A stretch of 64,000 bases of DNA. Source: Rhizobium brockwellii. Lineage in GTDB: Bacteria > Pseudomonadota > Alphaproteobacteria > Rhizobiales > Rhizobiaceae. The notes under the pieces were generated by a model. It saw nothing but the letters and a program-made list of their open reading frames with translations, was not told the origin of the DNA and ran no database searches. Position numbers and translations under genes: made by a program. Location: NCBI RefSeq assembly GCF_000769405.2, contig NZ_CP053439.1:1550001-1614000 (forward strand), read 5' to 3'. Within the stretch, counting starts at the first letter, position 1. Every line of letters begins with the position of its first letter. This document shows, piece by piece, positions 7,983 to 15,894 of this stretch.

Positions 7983-8642
7983 GTGACCGAAACCGACATG
8001 GTTCACGAGCAGATCGACACGATCGATGCATTGATGGCGCTTTATGTCGCCGGCTCCTTGCCTGAGCCGGCGCGTGTGCTGGTGCAGTCTCATCTCGAAA
8101 TGAAACCGGATAATCGCAGCCTGGTGAACAGCCTCGAGCTGCTGGCCGGGGAGGCCTTGGAAGGCGTGCCTGAAGCAGCCATTGCCGATCGCGACGGGCG
8201 GCTTGCGGCGATCTTTTCTTCTGCGTCTCCGGTCAAGGCGCCGCAGACGACCACGCGGCCGGAAAATGCGCTGTTTCCTCAAGCGTTGCGCTCTCTCTTG
8301 GGCTTCGAGGCCGAGGATGTGCCTTGGCGCCGGCGGTTGCCGGGCTTCAGGGAATATTCGCTCGACATGGACGGCTGCGAGGTCAGCCTGATGTGGATCC
8401 GGCCGGGCCGCGCCTTGCCGGCGCACACCCACAAAGGTGTGGAACTGATCCTCATTCTCGACGGCGCTTTCAAAGATGAACGCGGCCGTTTCGGTCCCGG
8501 CGACATCTCCATTGCCGACGAGACGGTCGACCACCGGCCGGTCGCCGAAAAGGACAGGCCTTGCGTCGCCTTTGCCGTCTCGGATGGACCGGTCAAGCTC
8601 ACCGGATCCTTTCGTCAGATGATCGGCGACCTGATCGGCTGA
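7983..8642 (+). CDS. ChrR-like cupin protein with degenerate anti-sigma zinc motif
   Basis: A 219-residue protein (GTG start; ATG at 7998 is an alternative) with the two-domain layout of ChrR, the zinc anti-sigma factor of singlet-oxygen regulator RpoE. The N-terminal part (TIDALMALYVAGSLPEPARV) matches the anti-sigma helix bundle. The HxxxCxxC zinc motif is lost: H37 remains but the Cys positions are K41 and N44. The C-terminal cupin keeps likely metal ligands H148, H150, E154 and H184. No ECF sigma gene is adjacent, unlike rpoE-chrR loci. It may bind a sigma factor without zinc control, or act only as a cupin sensor. An ECF-type promoter lies upstream. Confidence 0.85.
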   Translation: MTETDMVHEQIDTIDALMALYVAGSLPEPARVLVQSHLEMKPDNRSLVNSLELLAGEALEGVPEAAIADRDGRLAAIFSSASPVKAPQTTTRPENALFPQALRSLLGFEAEDVPWRRRLPGFREYSLDMDGCEVSLMWIRPGRALPAHTHKGVELILILDGAFKDERGRFGPGDISIADETVDHRPVAEKDRPCVAFAVSDGPVKLTGSFRQMIGDLIG

Positions 8643-8740
8643 AAGCAGCCACAATGGTGTGATAGAGCCGTAAATCCGGAGGGGTCGAGGAACTTCCGGA
8701 CCTGTTTTCGCATTGATCAGGCAGCCCGGAGGAACATGTC

Positions 8741-9574
8741 ATGCGTGACTTCATTGCCCTTCCCGAACATGGAATCGTCTGGATTTCGGGCGCAAGTTCA
8801 GGCATCGGCCGGGCGCTTGCACTGAAGCTCGCCGGCGAAGGATACAAGGTCGCCGTCACCGCCAGAAGCCACGAAAAGCTGGTCGAACTGCAAGCCGAGG
8901 CCAATGGCCTTTCGGGCAGTATCATTGTGCTCGACGGTGACGTCACCGATGCCGAGGACATGGAGCATGTCATGGCTTCCATCGAATATGAGCACGGCAC
9001 GCTCGCCATGGCGATCCTCAATGCCGGCGTCTACCTGCCTGTTCATGCCGAGGATCTGAACCGCACCGATTTCGAGAAGAGCTTTGCCGTCAACCTCTCC
9101 GGCGTCATCAACTGCCTGCTGCCGGCGATCCGCCATATGAAGGCGAAAGGGCAGGGACAGATCGCCATCGTCTCCTCCGTCACCGGCTATGGTGGCCTGC
9201 CGACGGGGGCTGCCTATGGCGCCACCAAGGCAGCGCTGATCAATATGGCCGAAAGCCTGAAATTCGATCTCGACAAGATGGGCATCCGCATCCAGCTCGT
9301 CTGTCCGGGCTTCGTCGATACGCCGGCGACGAGGAAGAATGCCTTTCCGATGCCGGCTCTGGTATCGGTCGAGGAGGCCGCCCGGGAGATTGCCGCCGGG
9401 TTGAAATCGCAGGCTTTCGAGATCACGTTCCCGAAGCGCTTCACCACGATGCTGAAGCTCGCGCGCCTGCTCCCCTATGGCGCTTATTTCACGCTGGTGA
9501 ACCGCGTGACCGGTTGGCGGGAGCGGCCGTCATTAGCGGGTCACCATCCGGTGACACCGCATGCGGCCGAATGA
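8741..9574 (+). CDS. Short-chain dehydrogenase/reductase (SDR)
   Basis: A 277-residue classical SDR. The cofactor motif SGASSGIG is at residues 16-23, the NAG motif at 94-96, the catalytic Ser at about 145 (IAIVSSVTG), and Y159/K163 in AAYGATKAA. The Arg residues after the second strand (VTARSHEK) suggest NADP(H). The C-terminal extension is hydrophobic (LKLARLLPYGAYFTLV), hinting at membrane or lipid association. The gene begins 98 bp after the ChrR-like gene with GGAGGAAC before the ATG, and is convergent with the CFA gene with no gap. SDRs occur in the RpoE singlet-oxygen regulon of Rhodobacter, which fits this block. Substrate unknown, possibly a lipid carbonyl. Confidence 0.9.
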   Translation: MRDFIALPEHGIVWISGASSGIGRALALKLAGEGYKVAVTARSHEKLVELQAEANGLSGSIIVLDGDVTDAEDMEHVMASIEYEHGTLAMAILNAGVYLPVHAEDLNRTDFEKSFAVNLSGVINCLLPAIRHMKAKGQGQIAIVSSVTGYGGLPTGAAYGATKAALINMAESLKFDLDKMGIRIQLVCPGFVDTPATRKNAFPMPALVSVEEAAREIAAGLKSQAFEITFPKRFTTMLKLARLLPYGAYFTLVNRVTGWRERPSLAGHHPVTPHAAE

Positions 9575-10834
9575 TCAACGGCGCGAGAACACGACCTGGC
9601 GCACATCGATATTGCGGGCGCGAAAGCCGGCCTCGCAATAGAACAGATAGAATTCCCAGAGCCGCTTGAAACGCTCGTCGAAGCCCATCGGGCGGATGCG
9701 TTCCCAGACCGACCAGAAACGCTCGCGCCATTCGGCAAGCGTGCGGGCGTAATCGAGCCCGAAGCCGAAATCCTTGACCAGCGACAGATCGACCTTGCCG
9801 GCAAGTTCGGCCAGATGGTTGCGCGTCGGCAGCATGCCGCCGGGAAAGACGTATTTCTGGATGAAGTCGGGGTTGCTGCGATATTGGTCGAAGGACTCAT
9901 CCTTGATCGTGATGATCTGCAGGCCAGCCTTGCCGCCCGGCTTCAGACATTGCCTGAGTTTGGAGAAATAGGACGGCCAGTATTTCTCGCCGACCGCTTC
10001 GAACATCTCGATGGAGACGATCCGGTCATAGAGCCCTGCTTCATCGCGGTAATCCTGGAAGCGGAATTCCACGCGGTCGTCGAGGCCGGCCTTGTGGATA
10101 CGTTCTTGGGCAAAGGCGAGCTGCTCGCGGCTGATCGTCAGCCCGGTCACCTTGCAGTTCAGCTCACTTGCGGCAAATTCGGCAAAACCGCCCCAACCGC
10201 AACCGATCTCCAGCACGTGATCGCCAGGCTCGATGCCGGTTGCCTCGGCGAGCGCCCGGTATTTGGCGTTCTGGGCCGATTGAAGATCGTTGGCGCCCGT
10301 GGAATAGAGCGCTGAGGAATAGGTCATGCTCGGATCGAGCCATTCCTTGTAGAAATCGTTACCGAGATCGTAATGGGCGGAAATGTTGCGCTTCGAGCCC
10401 GTCTTGGTATTGGTGTTCATCCAATGGCGGAGGCGCTCAAAGAGGCGGCCAAGGCCGCCCTTGCCATTGGCATAACTGTGCGCGGCCTCGCCGTTGACGA
10501 GGAAGAGTTCGAGGAAGGCGGCGATGTCCGGGCTGTCCCAATCGCCGTCCATATAGGTTTCGGCGACCCCGATCGTGCCGCTCGTCAGCGCCCGATAGGC
10601 AAGATTCCAGTTGTTGAGGCTGAGCGCCGCCTTCGGCCCGGGCTGCTTGCCCTCCACCAGCAGCCTGCGACCGTCGGGGAGAGTAACGGCAAGCGAGCCG
10701 TGCTGCATCCGCAGAAGCCCGCGCAACGCCAACTTCGCCTTGAAGGGCAGACCCTTCACCAGGCGAGATATGTTTTCCCCCGTCAGCGTCACCGCGTCGC
10801 GGGCCAGTAGATTCCAGTCCTGCGCCTTGCTCAT
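9575..10834 (-). CDS. cfa: Cyclopropane-fatty-acyl-phospholipid synthase family methyltransferase
   Basis: A 419-residue SAM-dependent methyltransferase of the CFA synthase family, acting on unsaturated acyl chains of membrane phospholipids. SAM motif VLEIGCGWGGFAEF begins near residue 207, with YDLGNDFYKEWLDPSMTYS before it and FPGGMLPTRNHL in the C-terminal half, all family hallmarks. It has a strong AGGAGG ribosome site. It lies downstream of DUF1365 on the same strand, separated by 199 bp holding a palindromic repeat, and is convergent with the SDR. It could make cyclopropane fatty acids or, with the neighbouring flavin enzyme, methylated or furan fatty acids. The latter is inference. Confidence 0.92.
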   Translation of the reverse strand: MSKAQDWNLLARDAVTLTGENISRLVKGLPFKAKLALRGLLRMQHGSLAVTLPDGRRLLVEGKQPGPKAALSLNNWNLAYRALTSGTIGVAETYMDGDWDSPDIAAFLELFLVNGEAAHSYANGKGGLGRLFERLRHWMNTNTKTGSKRNISAHYDLGNDFYKEWLDPSMTYSSALYSTGANDLQSAQNAKYRALAEATGIEPGDHVLEIGCGWGGFAEFAASELNCKVTGLTISREQLAFAQERIHKAGLDDRVEFRFQDYRDEAGLYDRIVSIEMFEAVGEKYWPSYFSKLRQCLKPGGKAGLQIITIKDESFDQYRSNPDFIQKYVFPGGMLPTRNHLAELAGKVDLSLVKDFGFGLDYARTLAEWRERFWSVWERIRPMGFDERFKRLWEFYLFYCEAGFRARNIDVRQVVFSRR

Positions 10835-10924
10835 CTCTCCTCCTCCACTATTCTCTTGCCGGTTAGAGATGCTTATACATCCGCGACGATGCGCTCGACC
10901 GACCCCCGGCTATTGCACCGAAGG

Positions 10925-11029
10925 CTACTGCATAATTCCGTAAATCGGAACCGATTTGCGGATAAAATTATGCAGCAGTTCAAAGCGTTACAGCGTCCTT
11001 TGCGCGTCTGAAAAGACGCGCGGCGCTCT
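10925..11029. repeat. Rhizobial intergenic palindromic repeat (RIME-like), copy 1
   Basis: An imperfect hairpin whose outer arms are CTGCATAATT and AATTATGCAG, with an inner ATCGGAACCGAT, followed by a tail with CAAAGCG-TTACAGCG and a second small hairpin near GCGCGTCT. The core and the CAAAG/ACAGCGTC tail recur at 38302-38373. Such mosaics are dispersed in Rhizobiaceae. Here it separates DUF1365 from cfa and might process or attenuate the transcript. Confidence 0.75.
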
Positions 11030-11033
11030 AATG

Positions 11034-11885
11034 TCATTCCGCCGCGTCCGCAAGCGGGCGGGGTTGCCGGATGCTGACTTCAGGCGGAGGCGCCGGACGC
11101 CTGACGTAGCGCGCGCCCTTCAGCCACAATTTCAGCGCTTCCCAATGGATGCCGGCGATGATCTTCAAGGTGAGGAAGGGGATGCGCGCCGTCAAGCCCA
11201 GCAGCGAGGCGCTGGTCAATGGCACCTGCCGTCCGGAAAATGTCGCCGAGAGAAGCGGGCCTTCGTTGTCGTTTTCCAGGATGCGCCAGCGGATTTCGGC
11301 ACCGGGCGGCAGCATGCGGAAATGATAACGCGCCGCCATACCGATGAAGGGCGAGACATGGAAGAGCTTGTCGCAGCTCTGGCGAAGCCCGCTTTCCGAC
11401 ATCTCCCCATGGCCGACCGGACAGATATAGCTGTGCCGCTCGCCGAAAGTATTGCGCACTTCGTAGATCATCGCGACGACTGTGCCACCGGCATCATAGG
11501 CGTGATAGACGGAAAGCGGATTGAAGACATAGCCGAGAATTCGGGGATAGCAGACGAGCAGGATCCTCTCCGCGCGGTCGAGCCCCGCCTCGGCGAGCAG
11601 CCGGTCGGCATAGGCGCGCAGCGACGTGTCCCCGGTTTTTGCATGGTCCCTCTCGTGAAACGAGACGAGATTGAGCCCATTGACGGAAAACAGCATCGAT
11701 AGCCCGCGGGCCTCGTCCAGCCTGTCGAGATCGACAAGCAGCGAGAAGACGCGGTAGCGGAAGCGATGGCCGAACGGCTTTATCCGTTGATGCATGATCT
11801 CGCCGACATAGAGCGCTACCGCGGCATTCGGTGGGGCACCGTTGGCTACCGCGTTCATGCCACGTTTTTCGCCGCGCCCTGTCAT
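11034..11885 (-). CDS. DUF1365 protein, lipid-modification associated
   Basis: A 283-residue DUF1365 protein, a family often annotated as cyclopropane/cyclopropene fatty-acid associated although its reaction is not settled. Visible family segments include VGEIMHQRIKPFGHRFRYRV at the N-terminus, YPRILGYVFNPLSVY in the middle and the downstream FHVSPFIGM. The ATG at 11885 overlaps the amine oxidase stop as ATGA, so I prefer it to starts further upstream. It is the third gene of photolyase-amine oxidase-DUF1365. Its consistent linkage to CFA synthase and a flavin oxidase supports a role in membrane fatty-acid alteration under photooxidative stress. Confidence 0.9.
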   Translation of the reverse strand: MTGRGEKRGMNAVANGAPPNAAVALYVGEIMHQRIKPFGHRFRYRVFSLLVDLDRLDEARGLSMLFSVNGLNLVSFHERDHAKTGDTSLRAYADRLLAEAGLDRAERILLVCYPRILGYVFNPLSVYHAYDAGGTVVAMIYEVRNTFGERHSYICPVGHGEMSESGLRQSCDKLFHVSPFIGMAARYHFRMLPPGAEIRWRILENDNEGPLLSATFSGRQVPLTSASLLGLTARIPFLTLKIIAGIHWEALKLWLKGARYVRRPAPPPEVSIRQPRPLADAAE

Positions 11886-13216
11886 GCCGCCGCATCCGGT
11901 TGGGGTTCCCACGAGGTTCGGACAGTTCGCCAGGGTATGATCCCGCCTAGGGCCTCCGCCGCCGCCAGACCGGAAACGAGACCATCCTCGTGGAATCCGT
12001 AGCCCGTCCAGGCACCCGCGAAATGGCAATTATTCTGTCCTTGAATAGTCGCGAGCGCTTGTTGCGCGCCTATCGCTTCCGCCGAGAATTGCGGATGTTC
12101 ATAGGTGAATTCGGCAAACACTTTACGGGGGTCCGGCTCGCGGTCGGGATTGAGGGTCACGAATAGCGGGAATTTCTCGTCGATGCCCTGCAGCCGGTTC
12201 ATCCAGTAGCTCACGGCGACGTCGGCCTTTCCATCTTCATGGCTGGAGCGCAGATAGTTCCACGAGGCCCAAACCTTGCGCCGCTGCGGCATCAGCGATT
12301 GGTCGCGATGAAGGACGACGCGGTTCGGCTGGTAGGGAATGGCAGCAAACAGCCTGCTTTCCCGATCGGTGGCATCGACGAGCAGGCGGGCAGTCTGATC
12401 GCTGTGGCAGGCGAAGATTACCTTGTCGAACGGGTGTTCGCTGCCCGTTTCGTCGATGATCGTCACACCGCGCTCGGAGCGGATGACCCCGCGCACGCCG
12501 CAGGAGAGCTTCACGCGTTCGCCGAGCGGCCGAAGCAGCCGGTCGAGATAGGTGCGGCTGCCGCCTGTCACTGTGCGCCACTGGTGCTGCCGGCGATAGA
12601 TCAGCCGGTGATTGTCGAAGAAATTGACGAAATGCTCGGCGGGAAACTGCAGCATGCGGGCTGATGGTGTCGACCAGATCGCCGCCGCCATCGGCACGAG
12701 ATAGTTGTTGGTGAAACCGGGCGAGAAGCCGCGCCAGTCGAGATAATCGCCGATCGACCGCGAGGCGAGATGGCCGGCGGCGCGATCTTCGAGGCAGCTG
12801 CGGTTGAAGCGCAGGATCTCACGGATCATCCATAGAAACGATGGCCGCAGCAGGTTGCGCTTTTGCGCAAAGATCGAGGACAGCCCGCCGCCGCTCCATT
12901 CCAGCCGGCCGCGATCGAGCGAGAGCGAAAAGCTCATATCGCTTGCATGCGTCGCGATGCCGAGCTCGGCAAATAGCGCCGTCAGATTTGGGTAATTCAA
13001 CTCGTTATAGACGATAAAGCCGGTATCGACCGCAATTTGAACCCCATCGTAATCCACATCGATCGTCGCTGTATGGCCTCCGGCCCGCGCCTGGCTTTCA
13101 TAAAGCGTAACGTCGTGCACTGGGTTTAACGCCCAAGCCGCGGAGGCGCCCGAGATGCCGGAGCCGATGACGGCGATCTTCAGCCGGCGTGGAACGGGAC
13201 GGAAATGTGCGTTCAT
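11882..13216 (-). CDS. FAD-dependent amine-oxidase-family oxidoreductase
   Basis: A 444-residue flavoprotein. The dinucleotide-binding motif AVIGSGISGASAAW lies at residues 15-28, followed by YESQARAGGHTATIDVDYDG, and the C-terminal FAD motif is FAGAWTGYGFHEDGLVSG. The family includes desaturases and oxidases, and in alphaproteobacterial stress clusters it sits beside DUF1365 and CFA proteins. Start at 13216 overlaps the photolyase stop by ATGA, and the stop overlaps the DUF1365 start by ATGA, so three proteins are translationally coupled. A lipid-acyl substrate is likely from context but not shown by sequence. Confidence 0.9.
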   Translation of the reverse strand: MNAHFRPVPRRLKIAVIGSGISGASAAWALNPVHDVTLYESQARAGGHTATIDVDYDGVQIAVDTGFIVYNELNYPNLTALFAELGIATHASDMSFSLSLDRGRLEWSGGGLSSIFAQKRNLLRPSFLWMIREILRFNRSCLEDRAAGHLASRSIGDYLDWRGFSPGFTNNYLVPMAAAIWSTPSARMLQFPAEHFVNFFDNHRLIYRRQHQWRTVTGGSRTYLDRLLRPLGERVKLSCGVRGVIRSERGVTIIDETGSEHPFDKVIFACHSDQTARLLVDATDRESRLFAAIPYQPNRVVLHRDQSLMPQRRKVWASWNYLRSSHEDGKADVAVSYWMNRLQGIDEKFPLFVTLNPDREPDPRKVFAEFTYEHPQFSAEAIGAQQALATIQGQNNCHFAGAWTGYGFHEDGLVSGLAAAEALGGIIPWRTVRTSWEPQPDAAA

Positions 13217-14664
13217 GCGGCATCCCTTATTGCGTTGTAAGCGGCGAGCGCCCGGTTGCGGGCGCTCGCGTGATCGACGATCGGTTTCGGATAGGTTTGG
13301 CCAAGGGTGATGCCGGCCTCGTCGAGCATGCTCTTCGGCGCCTCGAACGGACGGTGGATGTATTTTGCCCCGAGCTCTCGAAGCTCCGGCACATAGGTCC
13401 TGACATAGTCGCCGTCGGGATCGAATTTTTCGCCCTGCAGCACCGGATTGAAGATGCGGAAAAATGGCGAGGCATCGGCTCCCGAGCCTGCCACCCATTG
13501 CCAGCTTGCGGCGTTGTTGGCGGGATCGGCATCAACAAGCGTATCCCGGAACCAGGCTTCGCCCCGACGCCAGTCGATCATCAGATCCTTGATGAGGAAG
13601 GAGGCGACGATCATGCGCACGCGATTGTGCATCCAGCCATGGCGCCAGAGCTGGCGCATGCCGGCATCGACGATCGGATAGCCGGTCATACCGCGGCACC
13701 ACACCTTGAAATCGTCGTCGTCGTTGCGCCATTCGAAGCCGTCGAAGCGATCGTTCCAGTTGTTCGAGGCAAGACGCGGGAAGTGGAAGAGCAGGTGATA
13801 GGAGAATTCGCGCCAGGCGATCTCCTTGCGAAAATGCACGACATCGGCCGCTGCCACCCGTTTCGACAGGCCGCGTGTGGCATCCCAGATGCAGGCAGGG
13901 GAGATCTCGCCGAACGCCAGGTGTGGCGATAGCAGCGAGGTCGCGGGTCTAGCAGGATAGTCTCGGTTTTCCTTGTAGCCGTCGAGCGCGTCTTCGATGA
14001 AGGCACGCAGCTTCTCATGCGCGCCATCTTCGCCGGGCGTCCAGAGATCCGTAAAATGGACCGCCCAGTCCGGTTTCGTCGGGAGCAGCTTCCAGCTTTC
14101 CAGCGCTTCTGATTTCGGAAGTTGCGACGCAATCCGAAGTTTTGCCGGCGCCTCCAGCGGTTGCTCCGGTTCGCCGCCGCCCTCCAGCGCGCGCCAGAAT
14201 GGCGTGTAGACGCGGTAGGGCGTGCCGTTGCCGGTCATCAGCCGGGAAGGTTCGTGCAGCAACTGGCCGCCGAAGCTTCTTGCCTCGATCGCCTGCTTTT
14301 CCAGTTCGTGCTTGATATGGGCGTCGATGGAGATTCCGGATGGATCGTAGCGCCGGTTCCAAAAGACGGCTTCGGCACCGCTCTCCCTGATGAAGGTGCA
14401 GAGCACCTCGAGCGCTTCGCCGCTTGCCAGCACCAGCCGCGCTTGCCGCTCACGCAGCGACCTGTCGAGCGCTTCCAGCGAATGATGCAGCCACCAGGCC
14501 TGCGCAGCGCCCAGCGGACCGGTGCCTGATGCCTCCGGCTCGCTTATATAGAGGGGGATGATCGGCCGTCCGGAGCGATGGGCGGCATCGAGAGCCCGGT
14601 TGTCGTCAAGGCGCAAATCCTTGCGAAACCAGAGGATAACAGGTTTTGCCGTGTCCTTTGCCAA
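13213..14664 (-). CDS. phr: Deoxyribodipyrimidine photolyase / cryptochrome family
   Basis: A 483-residue flavoprotein that repairs UV pyrimidine dimers using light. The N-terminal antenna domain begins ILWFRKDLRLDDNRAL. The FAD-binding C-terminal domain contains FRKEIAWREFSYHLLFHFP, GMTGYPIVDAGMRQL, WMHNRVRMIVASFL and NNAASWQWVAGSG, so CPD photolyase class I is likely. The start codon is TTG at 14664: no in-frame ATG or GTG lies between it and the upstream stop at the CGTA element. It heads the coupled operon with amine oxidase and DUF1365. The ECF-type promoter at 14699-14724 implies induction by photooxidative stress. Confidence 0.93.
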   Translation of the reverse strand: MAKDTAKPVILWFRKDLRLDDNRALDAAHRSGRPIIPLYISEPEASGTGPLGAAQAWWLHHSLEALDRSLRERQARLVLASGEALEVLCTFIRESGAEAVFWNRRYDPSGISIDAHIKHELEKQAIEARSFGGQLLHEPSRLMTGNGTPYRVYTPFWRALEGGGEPEQPLEAPAKLRIASQLPKSEALESWKLLPTKPDWAVHFTDLWTPGEDGAHEKLRAFIEDALDGYKENRDYPARPATSLLSPHLAFGEISPACIWDATRGLSKRVAAADVVHFRKEIAWREFSYHLLFHFPRLASNNWNDRFDGFEWRNDDDDFKVWCRGMTGYPIVDAGMRQLWRHGWMHNRVRMIVASFLIKDLMIDWRRGEAWFRDTLVDADPANNAASWQWVAGSGADASPFFRIFNPVLQGEKFDPDGDYVRTYVPELRELGAKYIHRPFEAPKSMLDEAGITLGQTYPKPIVDHASARNRALAAYNAIRDAA

Positions 14665-14698
14665 TGAAGCCGTTCCGTTCGTGTTCTTTTCAACCTGC

Positions 14699-14724
14699 TA
14701 CGGATGTACTGAACACACGGATCA
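14699..14724 (-). promoter_or_regulatory. ECF-sigma-type promoter TGATCC-N16-CGTA before photolyase operon
   Basis: On the minus strand TGATCC (14724-14719) is followed after exactly 16 bases by CGTA (14702-14699). Motif and spacing match the site at 7917-7942. Transcription would start near 14692, leaving a leader of about 28 bases before the TTG start of photolyase, which supports that unusual start. Confidence 0.62.
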
Positions 14725-14765
14725 AAAGTTTCATCCGGCGGAAAAAGCTTTCATGGCCTTCGACA

Positions 14766-14794
14766 TAAAAAAGGCCGGCGTGAACCGGCCTTTT
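14766..14794 (-). terminator. Rho-independent terminator after 14920-15246 gene
   Basis: On the minus strand AAAAGGCCGG-TTCACG-CCGGCC is followed by a run of T residues. The stem is 10 bp with a 6-base loop. It ends transcripts of the small exported-protein gene before they reach the photolyase promoter. Confidence 0.8.
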
Positions 14795-14815
14795 CTGAGA
14801 GCGGCAGTCTGTCGC

Positions 14816-14922
14816 TTAAAGCATGTCGCGCAAAAGTGTGCAGCGGTTTTGCGATAACGACATGCGGAAAAACAAAGACCTAAAGCGCAAGGAGCGAATC
14901 TGAAAGATCGCGACGCGCTTTA
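14816..14922. repeat. Rhizobial intergenic repeat of a second family
   Basis: A mosaic of short palindromes: GCATGTCG with CGACATGC, and GCGCAAGGAGC and GATCGCGACGCGC segments. The element type is a common dispersed intergenic repeat in Rhizobium and Agrobacterium. Its end coincides with the stop codon of the exported-protein gene (stop at 14920-14922), so the repeat supplies that stop. Confidence 0.6.
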
Positions 14923-15246
14923 GTTGTCGTATTCGCGGCAGGCTTCGCTGATCGATGCGCCGCTCTGGCCGCCGCGCGTGTCGACGCCGGACATCTGTTG
15001 CGGCATGCCGGGGCATTCCATTGTGCTCGGCTGGCCGATGCTCTCTGTCATCGTCGGATCGACCGGCGAGACGGGTACCGGACGAATGCCGTTGTCATCG
15101 TTGGTGTAATCGGATGAGTAGGTACCCGAATTCGGATCAGTCGAGCCGCCATTCGTCGGCCCGATTGGATCGGGGTTCGATTGGGCAAAGGCTGACGATG
15201 CCATGACGATCGCCAGCAGCGAAGCGGCGATAAGAGATTTGGACAT
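14920..15246 (-). CDS. Small exported protein of unknown function
   Basis: A 108-residue protein with a clear Sec signal peptide (MSKSLIAASLLAIVMASSAFA, cleavage near residue 22). The mature part is low-complexity, rich in Pro, Gly, Ser, Thr and Asn. Two cysteines (MECPGM and EACREYDN) could form a disulfide in the periplasm. AAGGAGGA just before the ATG at 15246 fixes the start. No family is recognised. A dispersed repeat abuts its stop codon and a terminator follows, so it is a single-gene unit. Confidence 0.8.
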   Translation of the reverse strand: MSKSLIAASLLAIVMASSAFAQSNPDPIGPTNGGSTDPNSGTYSSDYTNDDNGIRPVPVSPVDPTMTESIGQPSTMECPGMPQQMSGVDTRGGQSGASISEACREYDN

Positions 15247-15459
15247 GGGATATCCTCCTTGGATTTTCAACTTGGATGACCCAAGGGTAACTGCCTGATG
15301 GAATCATTGTTCCGAAATTTGCCGAAAACCTGCATTCAAGCCTAGCCGCGTACCCGGCATGGTTATGCGTAAACCTTAACAGGCGATGGCGCTGGATCGG
15401 CGCCGGCGCATGTCCTACTTGCATGCGGAGATACTAAAAAACCGTGGCATGAGGCCGCT

Positions 15460-15777
15460 ATGTTCGTTTCTTTTCGCGAAGCCGCAGATCTCGGTCTCCA
15501 GATCGTACTTGCACTCACCTTGACGCTGAGTGGCATGGCGGTCGCCTCCTACGCCGTCAGGAATGACAAGGCTAAAATTTCGGCAATCGACGTCAGCCGT
15601 CCCTCACTCTGGACCGCCGCTCCCGTGCGCGTCGATCCGACTACGCAAGCCTACCTGCGCGCCGATGCTTCAGCCGGACTGGAACTCGCCGATGGTGCCG
15701 ATGACCTCTGCCACGACCCGATTGGCCTCCGGCTTTCCTGCGACTTGATCGTCACCTCCGGTACTGCGGCCTTCTAG
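15460..15777 (+). CDS. Small membrane-anchored protein (105 aa)
   Basis: A 105-residue protein with one N-terminal membrane segment (about residues 9-33, LGLQIVLALTLTLSGMAVAS) and a soluble, probably periplasmic tail containing two Cys (LCHDPIGLRLSC) that may pair. No known family is recognised. The ribosome site is weak (GAGG about six bases before the ATG). It stands alone between the divergent exported-protein gene and the HAD phosphatase. The codon pattern is like its neighbours, so it is probably a genuine gene, but function is unknown. Confidence 0.65.
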   Translation: MFVSFREAADLGLQIVLALTLTLSGMAVASYAVRNDKAKISAIDVSRPSLWTAAPVRVDPTTQAYLRADASAGLELADGADDLCHDPIGLRLSCDLIVTSGTAAF

Positions 15778-15894
15778 GCGAAGGCGGTTGGGAGGCGTCA
15801 CCGCCATCCTCCCGAAAGCTTGCAAAACGCAATGATTTGCCGTTTCATCGCGATAGCGACCACCGTTCGACTCTTTCCCTGAAGGATCAGCCTT

